A stretch of DNA of 64,000 bases from Collimonas sp. OK242 (GCF_900107095.1 NZ_FNOR01000001.1:1-64000), one strand, 5' to 3'; shown: positions 9,070 to 19,623, counted from the stretch's first letter. Numbers and translations: made by a program. Notes: a model not told the origin generated them from the sequence alone.

Positions 9070-9489
9070 ATGAGCATGACAATTCCACCACTGCCACCAG
9101 TCTCGAGCACGCCCGCAATGCAGGGTGGTGCGGGCGCTGCCAAGGAAACCGCGGCAACCGCGCCAGCGCCGGCGCCACGCAGCGATCTGGTCGAACAATT
9201 CCGCGCCAAGTTCGAGCAAGCGCGTCTTTCGCCGCAAAGCGTGACGCACTTCCAGGGGCCTTCTGCGGTATCGCAAATGATTACGCAACAAGACCAGGCC
9301 ATGGGAACCTTGACCAACAAGGTCGACGCCTTCGCAGCGGGCGCCGACAAGATGAGCATGCAAGAGGTGGTGGCGCAATCGGTAAAGGTACAACTTGACG
9401 TTGCCACCCTGACGGCCAAGCTTTATCTGGGACAAACGCTTGCGCAAGGCAGCAAGGGCGCCATACAGACCTTGGTCAAGAATCAGTAG
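9070..9489 (+). CDS. hrpB2: HrpB2, inner rod protein (SctI)
   Basis: A 139-residue secreted protein with a proline/alanine-rich N-terminus and a helical C-terminal half. The last residues contain IQTLVK (132-137), matching the VxTLxK motif essential for HrpB2 function in Xanthomonas. HrpB2 is exported early and builds the inner rod linking the export gate to the pilus; its export is controlled by SctU and HpaC. An AAGGAG ribosome site lies in the 10-base gap after hrpB1. Confidence 0.88.
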   Translation: MSMTIPPLPPVSSTPAMQGGAGAAKETAATAPAPAPRSDLVEQFRAKFEQARLSPQSVTHFQGPSAVSQMITQQDQAMGTLTNKVDAFAAGADKMSMQEVVAQSVKVQLDVATLTAKLYLGQTLAQGSKGAIQTLVKNQ

Positions 9490-9498
9490 GAGGGCCAG

Positions 9499-10278
9499 AT
9501 GCCACACTATCCATCGTTGGTCCGCAGGCTCCGCGTCGTTCTGATCGCTGTGCTTAGCGTCGTGCTCATCAGCGGTTGCAGCGAGCAGTTGTTTGCGCAA
9601 TTATCCGAAGCCGACGCCAACGACATGCTGGCGGCGCTGCTCGACGCCGGCATTTCCGCATCCAAGCAGAAAGACGAAAGCGGGAAAAGCTGGTCGGTGA
9701 AAGCAGAAGAGCAAGATTTTGCGCGGGCCATCAATGTGCTGCGGTCACACGGGATGCCGCACCAAAAGCATGAAAATCTTGGCGAAATGTTCAAGAAGGA
9801 TGGCTTGATCTCCACCCCTACCGAAGAGCGGGTGCGTTTTATCTATGGCGTATCGCAGCAGCTGTCGGAGGTGCTGTCAAGGATCGACGGCGTCAGTTAC
9901 GCCAGTGTCCAGATCGTCCTGCCGAATAACGATCCATTGGCGAACGAAGTCAAGCCGTCGTCGGCAGCGGTGTTCGTCAAGTATTTGCCTGGAACCGATG
10001 TCGCTTCGCTGGTGCCGAGCATTAAGAACCTGGTGGTGCATGCGGTGGAAGGACTGACCTACGACAACGTCAGCGTGACGATGGTGGCCGGCACCGATTT
10101 GCCAGCCGCGGGATCGGGGCGCCGCAACGGCGGCGACGGCTGGCTGATCGGAGCCGTGCTGTTGCTTGCGGGAATTCTGGCCGCAGCGCTGGCGTTCGCC
10201 GCCAGACGCCACGGTCTGCTGCGCAAGCTGGCGCCAGGCGGCTTGCGTGCCTTGGTTTCGCGGAGCAAGCCGTCTTGA
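9499..10278 (+). CDS. sctJ: SctJ (HrcJ) inner-membrane ring lipoprotein
   Basis: A 259-residue lipoprotein with an N-terminal signal and lipobox ending at Cys27 (LISGC), then the YscJ/FliF ring domains, with the family stretch [20 protein letters not shown] near the middle, and a C-terminal membrane anchor at about 214-235. SctJ forms the inner ring with SctD. A strong AGGAGGG site precedes the ATG. The stop overlaps the hrpB4 start. Confidence 0.95.
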   Translation: MPHYPSLVRRLRVVLIAVLSVVLISGCSEQLFAQLSEADANDMLAALLDAGISASKQKDESGKSWSVKAEEQDFARAINVLRSHGMPHQKHENLGEMFKKDGLISTPTEERVRFIYGVSQQLSEVLSRIDGVSYASVQIVLPNNDPLANEVKPSSAAVFVKYLPGTDVASLVPSIKNLVVHAVEGLTYDNVSVTMVAGTDLPAAGSGRRNGGDGWLIGAVLLLAGILAAALAFAARRHGLLRKLAPGGLRALVSRSKPS

Positions 10279-10988
10279 ATGCCAGCGATGCTAGCGACGT
10301 CAGCGACCCAAGGGAAAGCGGGCAAGCAACGCCGGCCCAGCTGCATGCCTGGGTTGCCAGATACGAAACCAGGTTGCGCGAGGAGGCGGTGCGCCAGGCG
10401 CAGCTTCATTGCCAGCGCTGGCGCCAGGCTTGCACTCCTGCCGCTGTCCAGACATGGCTCGCCGCTCGCGATGTCTGGCTGCCAGGCGTCGTTTCGATCG
10501 AGCAGTTGAGCGTGAGCGTCAACCGGCTTGCTTTGCTGGATGCCGCCGGTTTGCGTAAGGTCTTGTCGGCTCGTGCGCTGTACCGGTCGCGCGCCAGTCT
10601 GCGCCGGGTGGTGGCCCGCAGCCAGTGCGAGCAGCTGCTCGCTGCGGTCGGCGAGCATGCGCTGCAACGTCTGCAGCAGGCGGATGCGGTTGTCGGCGGT
10701 TCTGCGCCGCCGCTGCCTGAGTCTTTCACCGCAGTGTCGCTGGCGGCCGATGGCTGGCAACTGATCCAGTCCGAGGATGCCGGCCTGGCTTCGGCTTCGG
10801 CTGCGCTGGTGGCCTCTACACTTGCGCTGGACGAGATGGCCGGCGCTGGCATGGCAGGCGTTCCAGGCGCAACCTGGGATAAGCACGCGCCGATGCCGCC
10901 CAGCCAATTTTCCAGCGGCGACGAGTCGGCGCGTTTTTTTGCGAAACTAGGATCGTTCTTTCCGGAGATGCAATGGCTATTTGGCTAA
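10275..10988 (+). CDS. hrpB4: HrpB4, SctK-type sorting platform protein
   Basis: A 237-residue alanine/arginine-rich helical protein between sctJ and sctL, the place of hrpB4 in Hrp2 clusters (about 210 aa in Xanthomonas). The frame begins at a TTG overlapping the sctJ stop by 4 bases; no better in-frame ATG lies near, so a coupled TTG start is the best reading. HrpB4 corresponds to SctK, which joins the sorting platform to the membrane rings. Sequence conservation in this family is low, so the call leans on synteny. Confidence 0.75.
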   Translation: MNASDASDVSDPRESGQATPAQLHAWVARYETRLREEAVRQAQLHCQRWRQACTPAAVQTWLAARDVWLPGVVSIEQLSVSVNRLALLDAAGLRKVLSARALYRSRASLRRVVARSQCEQLLAAVGEHALQRLQQADAVVGGSAPPLPESFTAVSLAADGWQLIQSEDAGLASASAALVASTLALDEMAGAGMAGVPGATWDKHAPMPPSQFSSGDESARFFAKLGSFFPEMQWLFG

Positions 10989-11743
10989 GCTCGGAACAAC
11001 CGTCCGTCGGACCCGACGTAGACGTGATACGCAGTGCAGAACTTGCCAGCGTGGTGGCCCTCGATCAAGCGTATGGGGCACTCGAACGGCGTTATGCCGG
11101 ACTGTTGGCTGATGCCGAAGCCTCGGCCCAGGCCATCGTAGCCGCAGCGCAGCAACGGGGGAATGCGCTTGAAACGGCAGCGCAACGCCGCTTCGACAAC
11201 AGCGCGCGCCTGGGCTACGCGGCCGGCCGTCGGCGCGGCCTGGCAGAGGCGCACGACGCCATGCTGCGCCAGGCGGCTTCGCAGCATCAGTTGCTCTGTG
11301 CCAGCCGCGAGCGGATCGCACAGATTGTTACGCGTAGCGTCGAGCGCGTGCTCGGCACTGCGGATCCCAAGGCGCTGTTTGCGCAGGTTGCCGGAACCGT
11401 CGACCGGCTGCTGGACGATTCGTCGTTTTTGACCGTACGGGTCGCTCCGCAGGATCTGGAGGCTGCACGAGACGCCTTCGGCGCGGCCTGCAGCGCCAAT
11501 CAATGGGGCGTCAATCCGCAAGTCGTGGCACGCGCCGAGCTGCTGCCGGGAAGCTGCGTCTGCGAGTGGGATTACGGCGTGATCGACGGCAGCCTGTCAT
11601 TGCATGTCGATGCGCTGCGGCGCGCTGTTGCCGGTTTGGTTAGCGGCCTGGTTTCCGAGCCGCAGTCACAGCTCCTGCAACTCCACGAAGACAATCCGCT
11701 GGACCAGGATGACGCGCCGGCCGAATATGAAAGCATGGAATGA
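10973..11743 (+). CDS. sctL: SctL (HrpB5) ATPase stator protein
   Basis: A 256-residue protein with a long alanine-rich helix in the first half ([20 protein letters not shown]) and an FliH/SctL-type C-terminal domain. SctL links the ATPase SctN to SctQ and restrains its activity. The start overlaps hrpB4 by 16 bases and the end overlaps sctN in ATGA, so the three are translationally coupled. Confidence 0.9.
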   Translation: MAIWLSSEQPSVGPDVDVIRSAELASVVALDQAYGALERRYAGLLADAEASAQAIVAAAQQRGNALETAAQRRFDNSARLGYAAGRRRGLAEAHDAMLRQAASQHQLLCASRERIAQIVTRSVERVLGTADPKALFAQVAGTVDRLLDDSSFLTVRVAPQDLEAARDAFGAACSANQWGVNPQVVARAELLPGSCVCEWDYGVIDGSLSLHVDALRRAVAGLVSGLVSEPQSQLLQLHEDNPLDQDDAPAEYESME

Positions 11744-13062
11744 TGGACGGATTCGATAGTTTCCTCGACACGCTGGACGCCACGCTCGATGCGACGCCTA
11801 TGCTCAAGCAACATGGCAAGGTGGTCGAAGTCATCGGTACTTTGCTGAAAGTGGGCGGCCTCGACGCTACGTTGGGTGAATTATGCGAGCTGCGCGAAGC
11901 TGACGGGCGTTTGGTGCAGCGCGCCGAGGTGGTCGGCTTCACCCGCCAATTCGCGCTGCTGGCGCCGTTCGGCAGCGTAGTCGGTTTATCGCGTTCGACA
12001 CGGGTGGTCGGACAGGGCCGGCCCTTGTCCGTGCCGGTGGGCCCGGCGCTCATGGGCCGCGTGCTGGACGGCCTGGGTGAGCCGCTGGACCAGCTCGGAG
12101 CAATCGAGACCAAGGATTTTCGCTCAGTCATCGCGGCTGCCCCGGATCCGCTCACCCGCCGCATGATAGAAGAGCCGCTCGACACTGGCGTGCGTGTCAT
12201 CGACGGCTTGATGACGATTGGAGAAGGCCAGCGGGTCGGCATCTTCGCCCCGGCCGGCGTCGGCAAAAGCACGCTGCTCGGCATGCTGGCCCGCGGTGCA
12301 GCCTGCGACGTGAATGTGGTGGTATTGATCGGCGAACGCGGCCGCGAAGTGCGCGAGTTCATTGAATTGATCCTTGGCAAGGAGGGCATGGCCAAGAGCG
12401 TGGTGGTATGTGCGACGTCGGATCGATCGTCGATCGAGCGCGCCAAGGCTGCCTATGTGGGCACTGCGATTGCCGAGTATTTTCGCGACCAAGGCATGCG
12501 CGTGCTGCTGATGATGGATTCGCTGACGCGTTTTGCGCGAGCCCAGCGAGAAATCGGCCTGTCGGCTGGCGAACCGCCGACACGGCGCGGCTTTCCCCCC
12601 TCCATTTTTGCCGAGCTGCCGCGTTTGCTGGAACGTGCCGGCATGGGCAGCGTAGGTTCGATTACGGCGTTTTATACAGTGCTTGCCGAGGACGAAGAAG
12701 GCAACGATCCGGTCAGCGAAGAAGTACGCGGCATCCTCGACGGTCACATCGTTCTGTCGCGCGCTATCGCCGCACGCAATCACTATCCTGCGATCGACGT
12801 TCTCAACAGCTTGAGCCGGGTGATGACGCTGGTAGCGAGCAGTGCGCATTGCAACGGCGCCGGCCGGGTGCGCAAGCTGATGGCTAAGTTCAACGAGATC
12901 GAGTTGCTGCTGCAGATCGGCGAGTATCAGCAGGGGACCGATCCGCTGGCCGACGAGGCCATCTCGCATCACGACGCAATCGAGCAATTCCTGATCCAGG
13001 GCACGGACGAGGAGGCGCCGGGTGCGCATACGCATGCGGTCATTTCGCAGTTTTCCAACTGA
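11740..13062 (+). CDS. sctN: SctN (HrcN) type III ATPase
   Basis: The 440-residue ATPase has a Walker A loop at about residues 170-178 (APAGVGKST), a Walker B region with [10 protein letters not shown] near 255-264, and the family stretch [20 protein letters not shown] soon after. It forms the hexamer that releases chaperones and unfolds substrates at the base of the machine. The start overlaps sctL. Length is normal for the family. Confidence 0.98.
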   Translation: MMDGFDSFLDTLDATLDATPMLKQHGKVVEVIGTLLKVGGLDATLGELCELREADGRLVQRAEVVGFTRQFALLAPFGSVVGLSRSTRVVGQGRPLSVPVGPALMGRVLDGLGEPLDQLGAIETKDFRSVIAAAPDPLTRRMIEEPLDTGVRVIDGLMTIGEGQRVGIFAPAGVGKSTLLGMLARGAACDVNVVVLIGERGREVREFIELILGKEGMAKSVVVCATSDRSSIERAKAAYVGTAIAEYFRDQGMRVLLMMDSLTRFARAQREIGLSAGEPPTRRGFPPSIFAELPRLLERAGMGSVGSITAFYTVLAEDEEGNDPVSEEVRGILDGHIVLSRAIAARNHYPAIDVLNSLSRVMTLVASSAHCNGAGRVRKLMAKFNEIELLLQIGEYQQGTDPLADEAISHHDAIEQFLIQGTDEEAPGAHTHAVISQFSN

Positions 13063-13071
13063 TAGCGCGCA

Positions 13072-13557
13072 ATGAGCGTTGATGCTGCAAAAATATGGCG
13101 GGCAATTGTCGCCGCGCAGACGCGCCGCCAGCAGCGCGCGAAGGATGAGCTCGAAGCTGCCCGGCAAGACATGCTGGCGGCCGAGGCGACGCACGCCGCA
13201 GCCGTTGCTGAAACAGAGCAGGCTTGCGAACGCCGCCGGATTCACGAAGATGGCTTGCAAGAGCTGCTCTCCGCCAGCTTGTCGGCGGCGCTGTATTTAA
13301 GCCACGACGCCTGGCGCAGTCATTTGCGCGGGCAAGTCCAGGCCTTGCAAGTGCGCGAGCGGCAAGCGGGCGACGCCCTCGAAAAACAGGAGCGTAAAGT
13401 TGCCGCGTTGCGCAGCAAGCTGGCCCGCATAGATGCCGCGCTCGACAAGTGCCGGCACAAGCTGAAACAGATTGAAGACGAAACGCGCCGCCGCCGTGAG
13501 GAAAACGCCGACGAGGAAGCGATTGAAACGCTGCTGGCGCGGCGCGCATTAAGGTGA
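13072..13557 (+). CDS. sctO: SctO (HrpB7) ATPase stalk protein
   Basis: A 161-residue protein predicted to be almost entirely coiled coil, rich in Ala, Arg, Glu and Gln, starting 10 bases after sctN. This is the layout of SctO/FliJ stalk proteins, which sit in the ATPase centre and contact SctV. HrpB7 of Xanthomonas (about 170 aa) holds the same place. There is little sequence conservation, so the call rests on length, coiled coil and position. Confidence 0.82.
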   Translation: MSVDAAKIWRAIVAAQTRRQQRAKDELEAARQDMLAAEATHAAAVAETEQACERRRIHEDGLQELLSASLSAALYLSHDAWRSHLRGQVQALQVRERQAGDALEKQERKVAALRSKLARIDAALDKCRHKLKQIEDETRRRREENADEEAIETLLARRALR

Positions 13558-13646
13558 ACTAGCGGTGAACTCGCATATGCCTTGCTGCAGCATTCCCGCG
13601 TCCGCCGCAACGACGAAATTCTTGGAACCCCCTAAGGCAGATAACG

Positions 13647-14504
13647 ATGAATGAGTTAACGGTTCTGAGCAATACGCTGCTGTCCTTGTACACGGCGTAT
13701 CACAATTTGATCGTCATGATGCTGCTTGCCGGCATGCGCATCATGATTGTATTTCTCGTGTTCCCGCCCACCAGCGATCAGGCGATACCCGGCATAGCCC
13801 GCAACGGCGTCATCTATCTGCTCACCTATTTTGTGACAGCGGGACAGAATCCTGAAGCCTTTGAAAATCTGAATAGTGCGACGCTGCTGGTCCTGACGGC
13901 AAAGGAAGCTTTCCTTGGATTGGCGTTCGGATATTCCGCAGCCATAGCCTTTTGGATCGCGCAGAGCGTTGGCACGCTGATCGACGATCTGGCCGGATTT
14001 AATAACGTACAGATGAGCAACCCGCTGCGTGGTGATCAAAGCACGCCGGTGTCGACCGTGCTGATGCAACTTGTGGTCACCCTGTTTTACGTTGGCGGCG
14101 GCATGATCTTCGTACTTGGGGCTTTGTTCGAATCCTTCAAATGGTGGCCGGTGGAGCAGCTCATGCCATCGCTTTCAAGTACCGCCGAGGCATTCCTGAT
14201 TCAACGCACGGACTCTCTCTGGATCGGCATCGCCAAACTCGGTACGCCCATCATGCTGGTGCTGGTATTGATCGAAATAGGTATAGGCTTGATTTCGCGC
14301 GCGGCAGATAAACTTGAACCGAACTCGCTGAGCCAGCCGCTGCGCGGTGTGGTCGGCCTGGTGATGGTAATCGCGCTGGCGTCGGTGTTCGCGGGACAGG
14401 TCGTGAACGATATTAAATTCCTGGGTTTCGGCCGCGCGCTAAGCGCTGGCATGGTCGGCAATCCGCAAGATAAATCGGCGCCGGAAAATGCATTGAAAAA
14501 GTGA
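13647..14504 (+). CDS. sctT: SctT (HrcT) export apparatus protein
   Basis: A 285-residue membrane protein of the FliR/SctT family with six to seven hydrophobic segments, among them the early LLAGMRIMIVFLVFPPTSDQ stretch and the DDLAGFNNVQMSNPL loop. SctT completes the export gate with SctR and SctS. The 89-base gap after sctO contains no hrp box, so it probably belongs to the hrpB1 operon. Confidence 0.94.
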   Translation: MNELTVLSNTLLSLYTAYHNLIVMMLLAGMRIMIVFLVFPPTSDQAIPGIARNGVIYLLTYFVTAGQNPEAFENLNSATLLVLTAKEAFLGLAFGYSAAIAFWIAQSVGTLIDDLAGFNNVQMSNPLRGDQSTPVSTVLMQLVVTLFYVGGGMIFVLGALFESFKWWPVEQLMPSLSSTAEAFLIQRTDSLWIGIAKLGTPIMLVLVLIEIGIGLISRAADKLEPNSLSQPLRGVVGLVMVIALASVFAGQVVNDIKFLGFGRALSAGMVGNPQDKSAPENALKK

Positions 14505-14647
14505 AGATTGTTGTGGAATCAGATGTTGTTTGTTGAAAATTGCGGAGTTGCTTTCGCCTATGATGAACTTGTCGCTGGTGTCATTCATTCGGCAGCCGGC
14601 AACGGATCGTCTGATTTTTTTTGACAACCTACACTGGAGTAACGTTC

Positions 14648-16120
14648 ATGTTTTCCACCGTCTATTTTGCGCTCACCTCGGCGCTTTCACTGCAAGATAA
14701 ACTTCCCGCCTATTCGACCGCGTTGCTCGACAGCGCTTTCGATCGCGCCTACTGCCAGGTCGACGACGTGCTTGAATGCAGCCGCCGCGATCTCACGGCT
14801 GATGATATTGCGCGCTTGATTGCGCTAGGCGATTCGTCGCTGCTGCTGGGCCATGACGAGGATGCCGAAGAGGCATATCGTCGCGCACAAAAACTGCTCG
14901 GGGCCAATGGCGACCGGCTGCGCATCATGTCTTGCCGGAATACCGGCTGGCAGCTGATGCTGCGCGATCGCTACAGCGCCAGCGCGAAATGTTTTACGCG
15001 CATGTGCAACGACGAGGCCGCCACCGCCAGCGATGTGCTGGAAGGTTTGCTGGGGATCGCACTGGTCCAGCATCAGATCGGCCACCAGACTGCGGCGGAT
15101 GATGCGCTGGTGCGTGCGGCAGAACTGGCCGACGGCCATCGTCAGCCCGGCTGGCGGTTATTGGTAGCGCTGCTGGCAAGAGAGTTCGACGTACAGTTGC
15201 AGATCCGCGGCGCCGCGACCTTGGGCGATCATGCGTTCTGGACTTCGGCGCGCAGCGCCAGCATGCAGTCGGCCGGCGAGCGCATTGCGCGCATGCGCCA
15301 TGTGCATGAGGCGACTGCCGTCATGTCGCCTATGCCGTTGTTGCTGGTGCAGCGCGGGGAATATCTTAATTTGCTGGATCGCCTGGTGCAAGGCGACGCT
15401 AGCGCGGCGGACCGGCTTTTTTTCGCGATTGACGAACCGCAACGCTTCGGCGGCGCCGGCCAGGGTTTCCTTGCCAAACTCGACGTCATACTCGCGGCGC
15501 TGGCGGGCGGACTCGACGACATTGCGGATCGCGTCCTGGTCAAGATCAATCGCTCTGAAGGAGAGGCAGGAACGCGGCGCTGGAATGTCGAGTATCTGTA
15601 TGCCTCATCGAAAGTTGCAGTACGGCGAGGCAATCCAGCTCAGGCGCTGCAGTTCTATTCGAAATATGCCAGTGAGGCCTTGCGATGCCTGCGCCTGGAG
15701 GCGGTCGAGGTGCGGCCGCTCGATAGAGCACACGGCGGGGCGCACGGCGGCTCGCACAACGGGGCGGCGGCTAGCGACGATGTTTCGGCCCGCCTGCCGG
15801 CAAAATACCGGCGCGCATATCGCTACATTGTCGATAACCTGAATCGGGCAAATCTGAGCACGCGCGAGGTTGCAGCGCATGTCGATGTCACCGAGCGCGC
15901 CTTGCAGCTGGCGTTCAAGCGATCGATCGGCGTCTCGCCCAGCAACGTGATCCGCAGCTTGCGGCTGGATGGCGTTCGCAATGATTTGCTTGACGGCGAT
16001 TGGGCCGGGGCGTCGATCTTCGATACGGCCAGCCGCTGGGGTGTCAGCAGCCGGTCCGCGCTGGCCAAGGGCTATCGAAGGCAATTCAACGAGTCGCCAT
16101 CCGAAACCATCTACGGCTGA
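14648..16120 (+). CDS. hrpB: HrpB/HrpX family AraC-type activator of the T3SS
   Basis: A 490-residue protein. The last 100 residues form an AraC-type double helix-turn-helix (LSTREVAAHVDVTERALQLA; then FDTASRWGVSSRSALAKGY), and the long N-terminal part is TPR-like, as in Ralstonia HrpB and Xanthomonas HrpX. These activators bind TTCG-N16-TTCG boxes, of which twelve lie before T3SS-linked genes here. I choose the ATG at 14648 (MFSTVYFALTS) after a TGGAG site over an upstream frame start. No hrp box lies in front of it, consistent with control by HrpG. Confidence 0.93.
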   Translation: MFSTVYFALTSALSLQDKLPAYSTALLDSAFDRAYCQVDDVLECSRRDLTADDIARLIALGDSSLLLGHDEDAEEAYRRAQKLLGANGDRLRIMSCRNTGWQLMLRDRYSASAKCFTRMCNDEAATASDVLEGLLGIALVQHQIGHQTAADDALVRAAELADGHRQPGWRLLVALLAREFDVQLQIRGAATLGDHAFWTSARSASMQSAGERIARMRHVHEATAVMSPMPLLLVQRGEYLNLLDRLVQGDASAADRLFFAIDEPQRFGGAGQGFLAKLDVILAALAGGLDDIADRVLVKINRSEGEAGTRRWNVEYLYASSKVAVRRGNPAQALQFYSKYASEALRCLRLEAVEVRPLDRAHGGAHGGSHNGAAASDDVSARLPAKYRRAYRYIVDNLNRANLSTREVAAHVDVTERALQLAFKRSIGVSPSNVIRSLRLDGVRNDLLDGDWAGASIFDTASRWGVSSRSALAKGYRRQFNESPSETIYG

Positions 16121-16167
16121 ACCCAGAGGCGGCTCTTTCGGGCCGCCCATCTCTCTCATACCTATTC

Positions 16168-18036
16168 ATGACAAACACTCCTCTGATGTGCGGGCAAGCG
16201 CACAGCGCGGTTTCATATCTGCGCAGACAGCGCAGCGCGCTGTATCGACAAATCTCCTGGGTATTGCCGGTAATTCTATGTGTGGCGGGGGCCAGCGCCG
16301 GGGCTCAGCCGCTGGTCTGGAAAAGCCAGAGATTCCAGTACGTGGCTGATCATAAGGACCTGAAGGATGTCTTGCGCGATTTTGGCGCCAGCGAAAATAT
16401 CATGACCTCGATTTCTTCTCATGTCGACGGTTCCGTGTCAGGCCGTTTCGACAGTTCTCCTGAGCAGTTCCTGGACAAGATGGCCAATACATTCGGCTTC
16501 ATCTGGTATTACGACGGCGCGGTGCTCAGTATCGCCGGCGCCAACGAGGCCCGTAACGCGACCATCAGCCTTAAGCACAGCAATGTGACGGAAATGCGGC
16601 GCGTGCTGGGCAGCCTTGGCATCGCGGACCGGCGTTTCCCTATCCGCTATGACGGCGAAACAGGTTTGGTGATCGCATCCGGGCCGCCGCGATATGTAGA
16701 ACTGGTGTCCGATGTTGCCCGTTTGATTGATCAAACCTCGGCCCCTAGCGATAAGATTGTCGTGCAGCGTTTTCCTTTGAGCTATGCCTGGGCCACCGAC
16801 CGCACCGTCACAATCGACGGCCAAGGCGTGACAGTACGCGGCGTCGCCTCGCTGCTGCGCGGCCTGTATTCCGCGAATGGCGGCGGCCAGGGAGCAGCCG
16901 GCGACGCCGCCCCGGCGCCGCGCGATACCTACCGCATGAAGAGCCTGCGCAGCAGCGGCAACAACAACAGCAATGCGCTGGCGTCCGGCGCTAACGCGCG
17001 GCCGCCGCTGCCGACCTTGCCAGGGCTCGATAATTCGCGCCAGCCTGCTGCAGAAGTTCCACCGCTTCCCGCCGGCGCCACGGCTGGCCGTGCCGACGGC
17101 AACACCGCCGAACCAGGCGCGGCGTCTGCCGCACCGGTGATTGAAGCCGATCCTCGCAGCAATGCGATTTTCGTGCGCGACCGGGCCGAAAACATGCCGG
17201 CTTTTCAAGCACTGATCGAATCGCTGGACCAGCGCCCCGGCGTTCTTGAAATAGATGCGACCATCATCGAGATCACCGACAATGCGCTGAAAGAGCTAGG
17301 CGTGGATTGGCGGCTGCATTCCGGCCACATGGATGTGCAGACCGGCAACGGCGCCCTGGCCCAGACCGGCAATCCCGACTCTCTCAATCCTCAGGGTTTC
17401 GGCAATCCGGCCAACCAGACCAGCACCGGGCCGATACTCTCCACGCCTGTAGGCGGCGTGCTGACAGCCGTGATCGGCGGCGCCGGGCGTTACTTGCTGG
17501 GGCGGGTCACGGCGCTCCAGCAAAGCGATCAGGCGCGCGTTACAGCCAGCCCCAAAGTCGAGACGCTGGACAACGTCGAGGCAATCATGGACAACAAGCA
17601 AACCTTCTATGTGCCGGTTTCTGGCTACCAGTCGGCGGACTTGTATAGCGTATCGGCCGGCGTTTCGCTCAGGGTATTGCCGATGATCGTACCCACTTCA
17701 AGCACTGAGCAGATTCATCTCAATGTGCACATCGAGGATGGCCAGCTGAGCACGCAGCAGGTTGGAACGCTGCCGATTGTCAGCAACAGCACGATAGACA
17801 CGCAGGCGTTGATCAACAACGGCGAGAGTTTGCTGATTGCCGGATACTCCGTCGACCAGGATGACCATGCAGAAACTGCTGTGCCAGGTTTGTCGAAAAT
17901 CCCGTTGATCGGCGGCCTGTTCCGTTTCAAACACCACCAGGGCCAGCGTTTCCAGCGGTTGTTCCTGTTGACGCCGCGGATCATTGCCGTGTCTGGCCCT
18001 TCAGCGGCGAACGTTACGACCAGTTCAGTCCGCTAG
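16168..18036 (+). CDS. sctC: SctC (HrcC) outer-membrane secretin
   Basis: A 622-residue secretin. The ATG at 16168 gives a long basic N-region plus signal peptide ending near AGASAGAQ (about residue 48). N-terminal ring domains follow, then a low-complexity linker of Gly, Ala, Pro and Asn (about 240-320), and the C-terminal secretin domain with VTASPKVETLDNVEAIM and the terminal VPGLSKIPLIGGLF motif. SctC forms the outer-membrane channel. It directly follows hrpB, as in Ralstonia. Confidence 0.95.
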   Translation: MTNTPLMCGQAHSAVSYLRRQRSALYRQISWVLPVILCVAGASAGAQPLVWKSQRFQYVADHKDLKDVLRDFGASENIMTSISSHVDGSVSGRFDSSPEQFLDKMANTFGFIWYYDGAVLSIAGANEARNATISLKHSNVTEMRRVLGSLGIADRRFPIRYDGETGLVIASGPPRYVELVSDVARLIDQTSAPSDKIVVQRFPLSYAWATDRTVTIDGQGVTVRGVASLLRGLYSANGGGQGAAGDAAPAPRDTYRMKSLRSSGNNNSNALASGANARPPLPTLPGLDNSRQPAAEVPPLPAGATAGRADGNTAEPGAASAAPVIEADPRSNAIFVRDRAENMPAFQALIESLDQRPGVLEIDATIIEITDNALKELGVDWRLHSGHMDVQTGNGALAQTGNPDSLNPQGFGNPANQTSTGPILSTPVGGVLTAVIGGAGRYLLGRVTALQQSDQARVTASPKVETLDNVEAIMDNKQTFYVPVSGYQSADLYSVSAGVSLRVLPMIVPTSSTEQIHLNVHIEDGQLSTQQVGTLPIVSNSTIDTQALINNGESLLIAGYSVDQDDHAETAVPGLSKIPLIGGLFRFKHHQGQRFQRLFLLTPRIIAVSGPSAANVTTSSVR

Positions 18037-18062
18037 TGTCCTGGGTTTTAACCTGTTAATAA

Positions 18063-18111
18063 TCATCTAGGTCAGAGTCATCTAGGTCAGAGTCATGTGA
18101 CCTCACATGAC
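18063..18111. repeat. 15-bp direct repeat followed by a palindrome
   Basis: Two exact copies of TCATCTAGGTCAGAG (18063-18092) are followed by a 9-bp-arm palindrome GTCATGTGA-CC-TCACATGAC (18092-18111), downstream of sctC. No T-run follows. The role is unknown; it may be a weak hairpin at the end of the secretin transcript. Confidence 0.6.
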
Positions 18112-18236
18112 GGATTCGGAGAAAGACAGAGCGCACTGAGTGGTCTTATTTTTTTAGCGATGAGGCAGGTACTCCGTGGCCCGCTAGCGCAGTTCGGCTT
18201 TGCTGGCGTCTTTTGAAATGGCAGGCAGCTAAAAAA

Positions 18237-18270
18237 ATGCATCCTTCCTGCTTTCGCAGGAAGGATGCAT
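18237..18270 (-). terminator. Intrinsic terminator between converging genes
   Basis: A perfect 15-bp stem (18237-18251 with 18256-18270) with a 4-base loop. On the minus strand it is followed by a run of six T, so it terminates the leftward gene at 18327; on the plus strand it is followed by only three T but could also stop sctC transcripts. Confidence 0.85.
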
Positions 18271-18326
18271 TTGGCTTATTCGATGCAGTCTTGATGCAGC
18301 GTAGCCTGCATCGAATCAATTGTCGA

Positions 18327-19169
18327 TCATGCGAATGAATGCTGACGATGCGAGGAGCGATTGTTGTCCGTGTTTTTCTGATTGCGGCTGACATCAGGCG
18401 CCAATGCCACAAACGGCAGGACATTCGAAATTGCGTCCGCAGTTTTTGGATTCGACGCCAGTTTCGATTCCGCGAATTCTCCAAGCTTCGAAACCACTTC
18501 ACTTTCAACAGTTTGTTTGACGCCTTTCAGCATCTCGCCCACATTGCCGTGCATTGCGCCGGCCACCAGATCGTCGATCTTGGCGTTGCCGATATGGGCG
18601 GCAACCATCACCTGGCTCGCCATGTCTACCGCCAATCCTTCCGGCGTCATATCGGCCGCCACGGTTGCCAGGTCTTCACCCACTTTCAGCATGTCGCCCA
18701 TCGCCGCCTTCATGTTTCCATGGGCGAGATCTTTCAGCATCTGAACCGAACCGGTGGCGATGCCGACGGTGGAATCGGCGAGCGTCTTGACCGTCGAGTC
18801 AACTCCCTTCTCGACATCGTCGGTGACTGTCTTGATCTCTTTTTCAGCGCTGCTGACGAATTTGTCCAGGCCTTTGGATATATGCAAATCGCCAAGCATA
18901 CTCATCGCCAGGGTGGCTTCCTTCGTGACCAGGTCGCCGGCTCCCTTGACTACGTCGTCCGTAGTTTTCAGGAAATCCTGCAGGGCTTCCTTGAAATGCC
19001 CCTCCATCAGCGCTTCTGTCATCTTCATCGTATCTTGCAAGATGTGCTCAACGTCTTTTTCCATCGTTTTGACGACGCCTTCGACGTCGTGGATGGCGGC
19101 CTTGGCTACATGCTCGATGTCATGGCCGACCTTCTCGAAAGCGTGTTTGATTTTTGAAAAAATGCTCAT
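18327..19169 (-). CDS. Unassigned HrpB-linked protein, harpin/translocator-like composition
   Basis: A 280-residue protein with no cysteine and no tryptophan, made of amphipathic helices rich in Lys, Asp, Val, Met and Ala, with repeated motifs such as DVEKGVDSTVKTLADSTV. No signal peptide. An exact hrp box lies about 310 bases upstream on the same strand with a TAnnnT element after it, and a strong terminator follows. Lack of Cys and Trp, helical repeats and location next to the T3SS fit an exported accessory protein such as a harpin or translocator, but it lacks the glycine richness of classic harpins. I do not recognise the family. Confidence 0.7.
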   Translation of the reverse strand: MSIFSKIKHAFEKVGHDIEHVAKAAIHDVEGVVKTMEKDVEHILQDTMKMTEALMEGHFKEALQDFLKTTDDVVKGAGDLVTKEATLAMSMLGDLHISKGLDKFVSSAEKEIKTVTDDVEKGVDSTVKTLADSTVGIATGSVQMLKDLAHGNMKAAMGDMLKVGEDLATVAADMTPEGLAVDMASQVMVAAHIGNAKIDDLVAGAMHGNVGEMLKGVKQTVESEVVSKLGEFAESKLASNPKTADAISNVLPFVALAPDVSRNQKNTDNNRSSHRQHSFA

Positions 19170-19480
19170 GATGTTTCCCCATTAGATTGATTACCAGAAT
19201 GCTAGGCATAGCCCGGCATTTAACGATGCGGTTAGATAATGTTCTGTCTTTTTTTCAAAGCGGCAATACCTCCTTGGCTGGAAATTGAATTTGTGCGGTG
19301 ATGTGTGCCGCGACGGTGTTGAACAGATGCTGCTTCGCGTGTTTCGTCTTCGCCATTCCGGCGACGACGCATGTCCGGAAATAAGCAGCGCATGCGGCGG
19401 TAGTCGGAAATTCCGTCGTACGCCCGCGTGTTCCGGTGCACAGGTTAGGGGATTTGGGGATGCGGAGCAGTCGGTAACCG

Positions 19481-19504
19481 CGAAGTTTGGGTCATGCATC
19501 CGAA
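19481..19504 (-). promoter_or_regulatory. hrpII box for leftward 280-aa gene
   Basis: TTCG-N16-TTCG on the minus strand (TTCGG-N15-TTCGC). A TAnnnT element (TAACCT, 19448-19443) follows at a 32-base gap, as expected for hrpII promoters. The distance to the start codon at 19169 is long (312 bases). Confidence 0.8.
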
Positions 19505-19623
19505 GCGGCATTCACTCCGGCTATAGCACGATGACGGCATCCTGCTGTTCAGGCTGGGATTTCTGTTTGCCGTTGTGAAAAATCATGCTCGATAGCGAAG
19601 CGCCGGGTTGTGCGTTGCGCCTC

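Noticed and set aside
14553-14576. Possible hrp box before hrpB (TTCGC then GTCGC)
   Set aside because: The second half is not TTCG and the spacing is wrong; hrpB is expected to be under HrpG instead.
19191-19511. Leftward short frame crossing the hrp box near 19500
   Set aside because: It would start upstream of its own promoter box and has no ribosome site.
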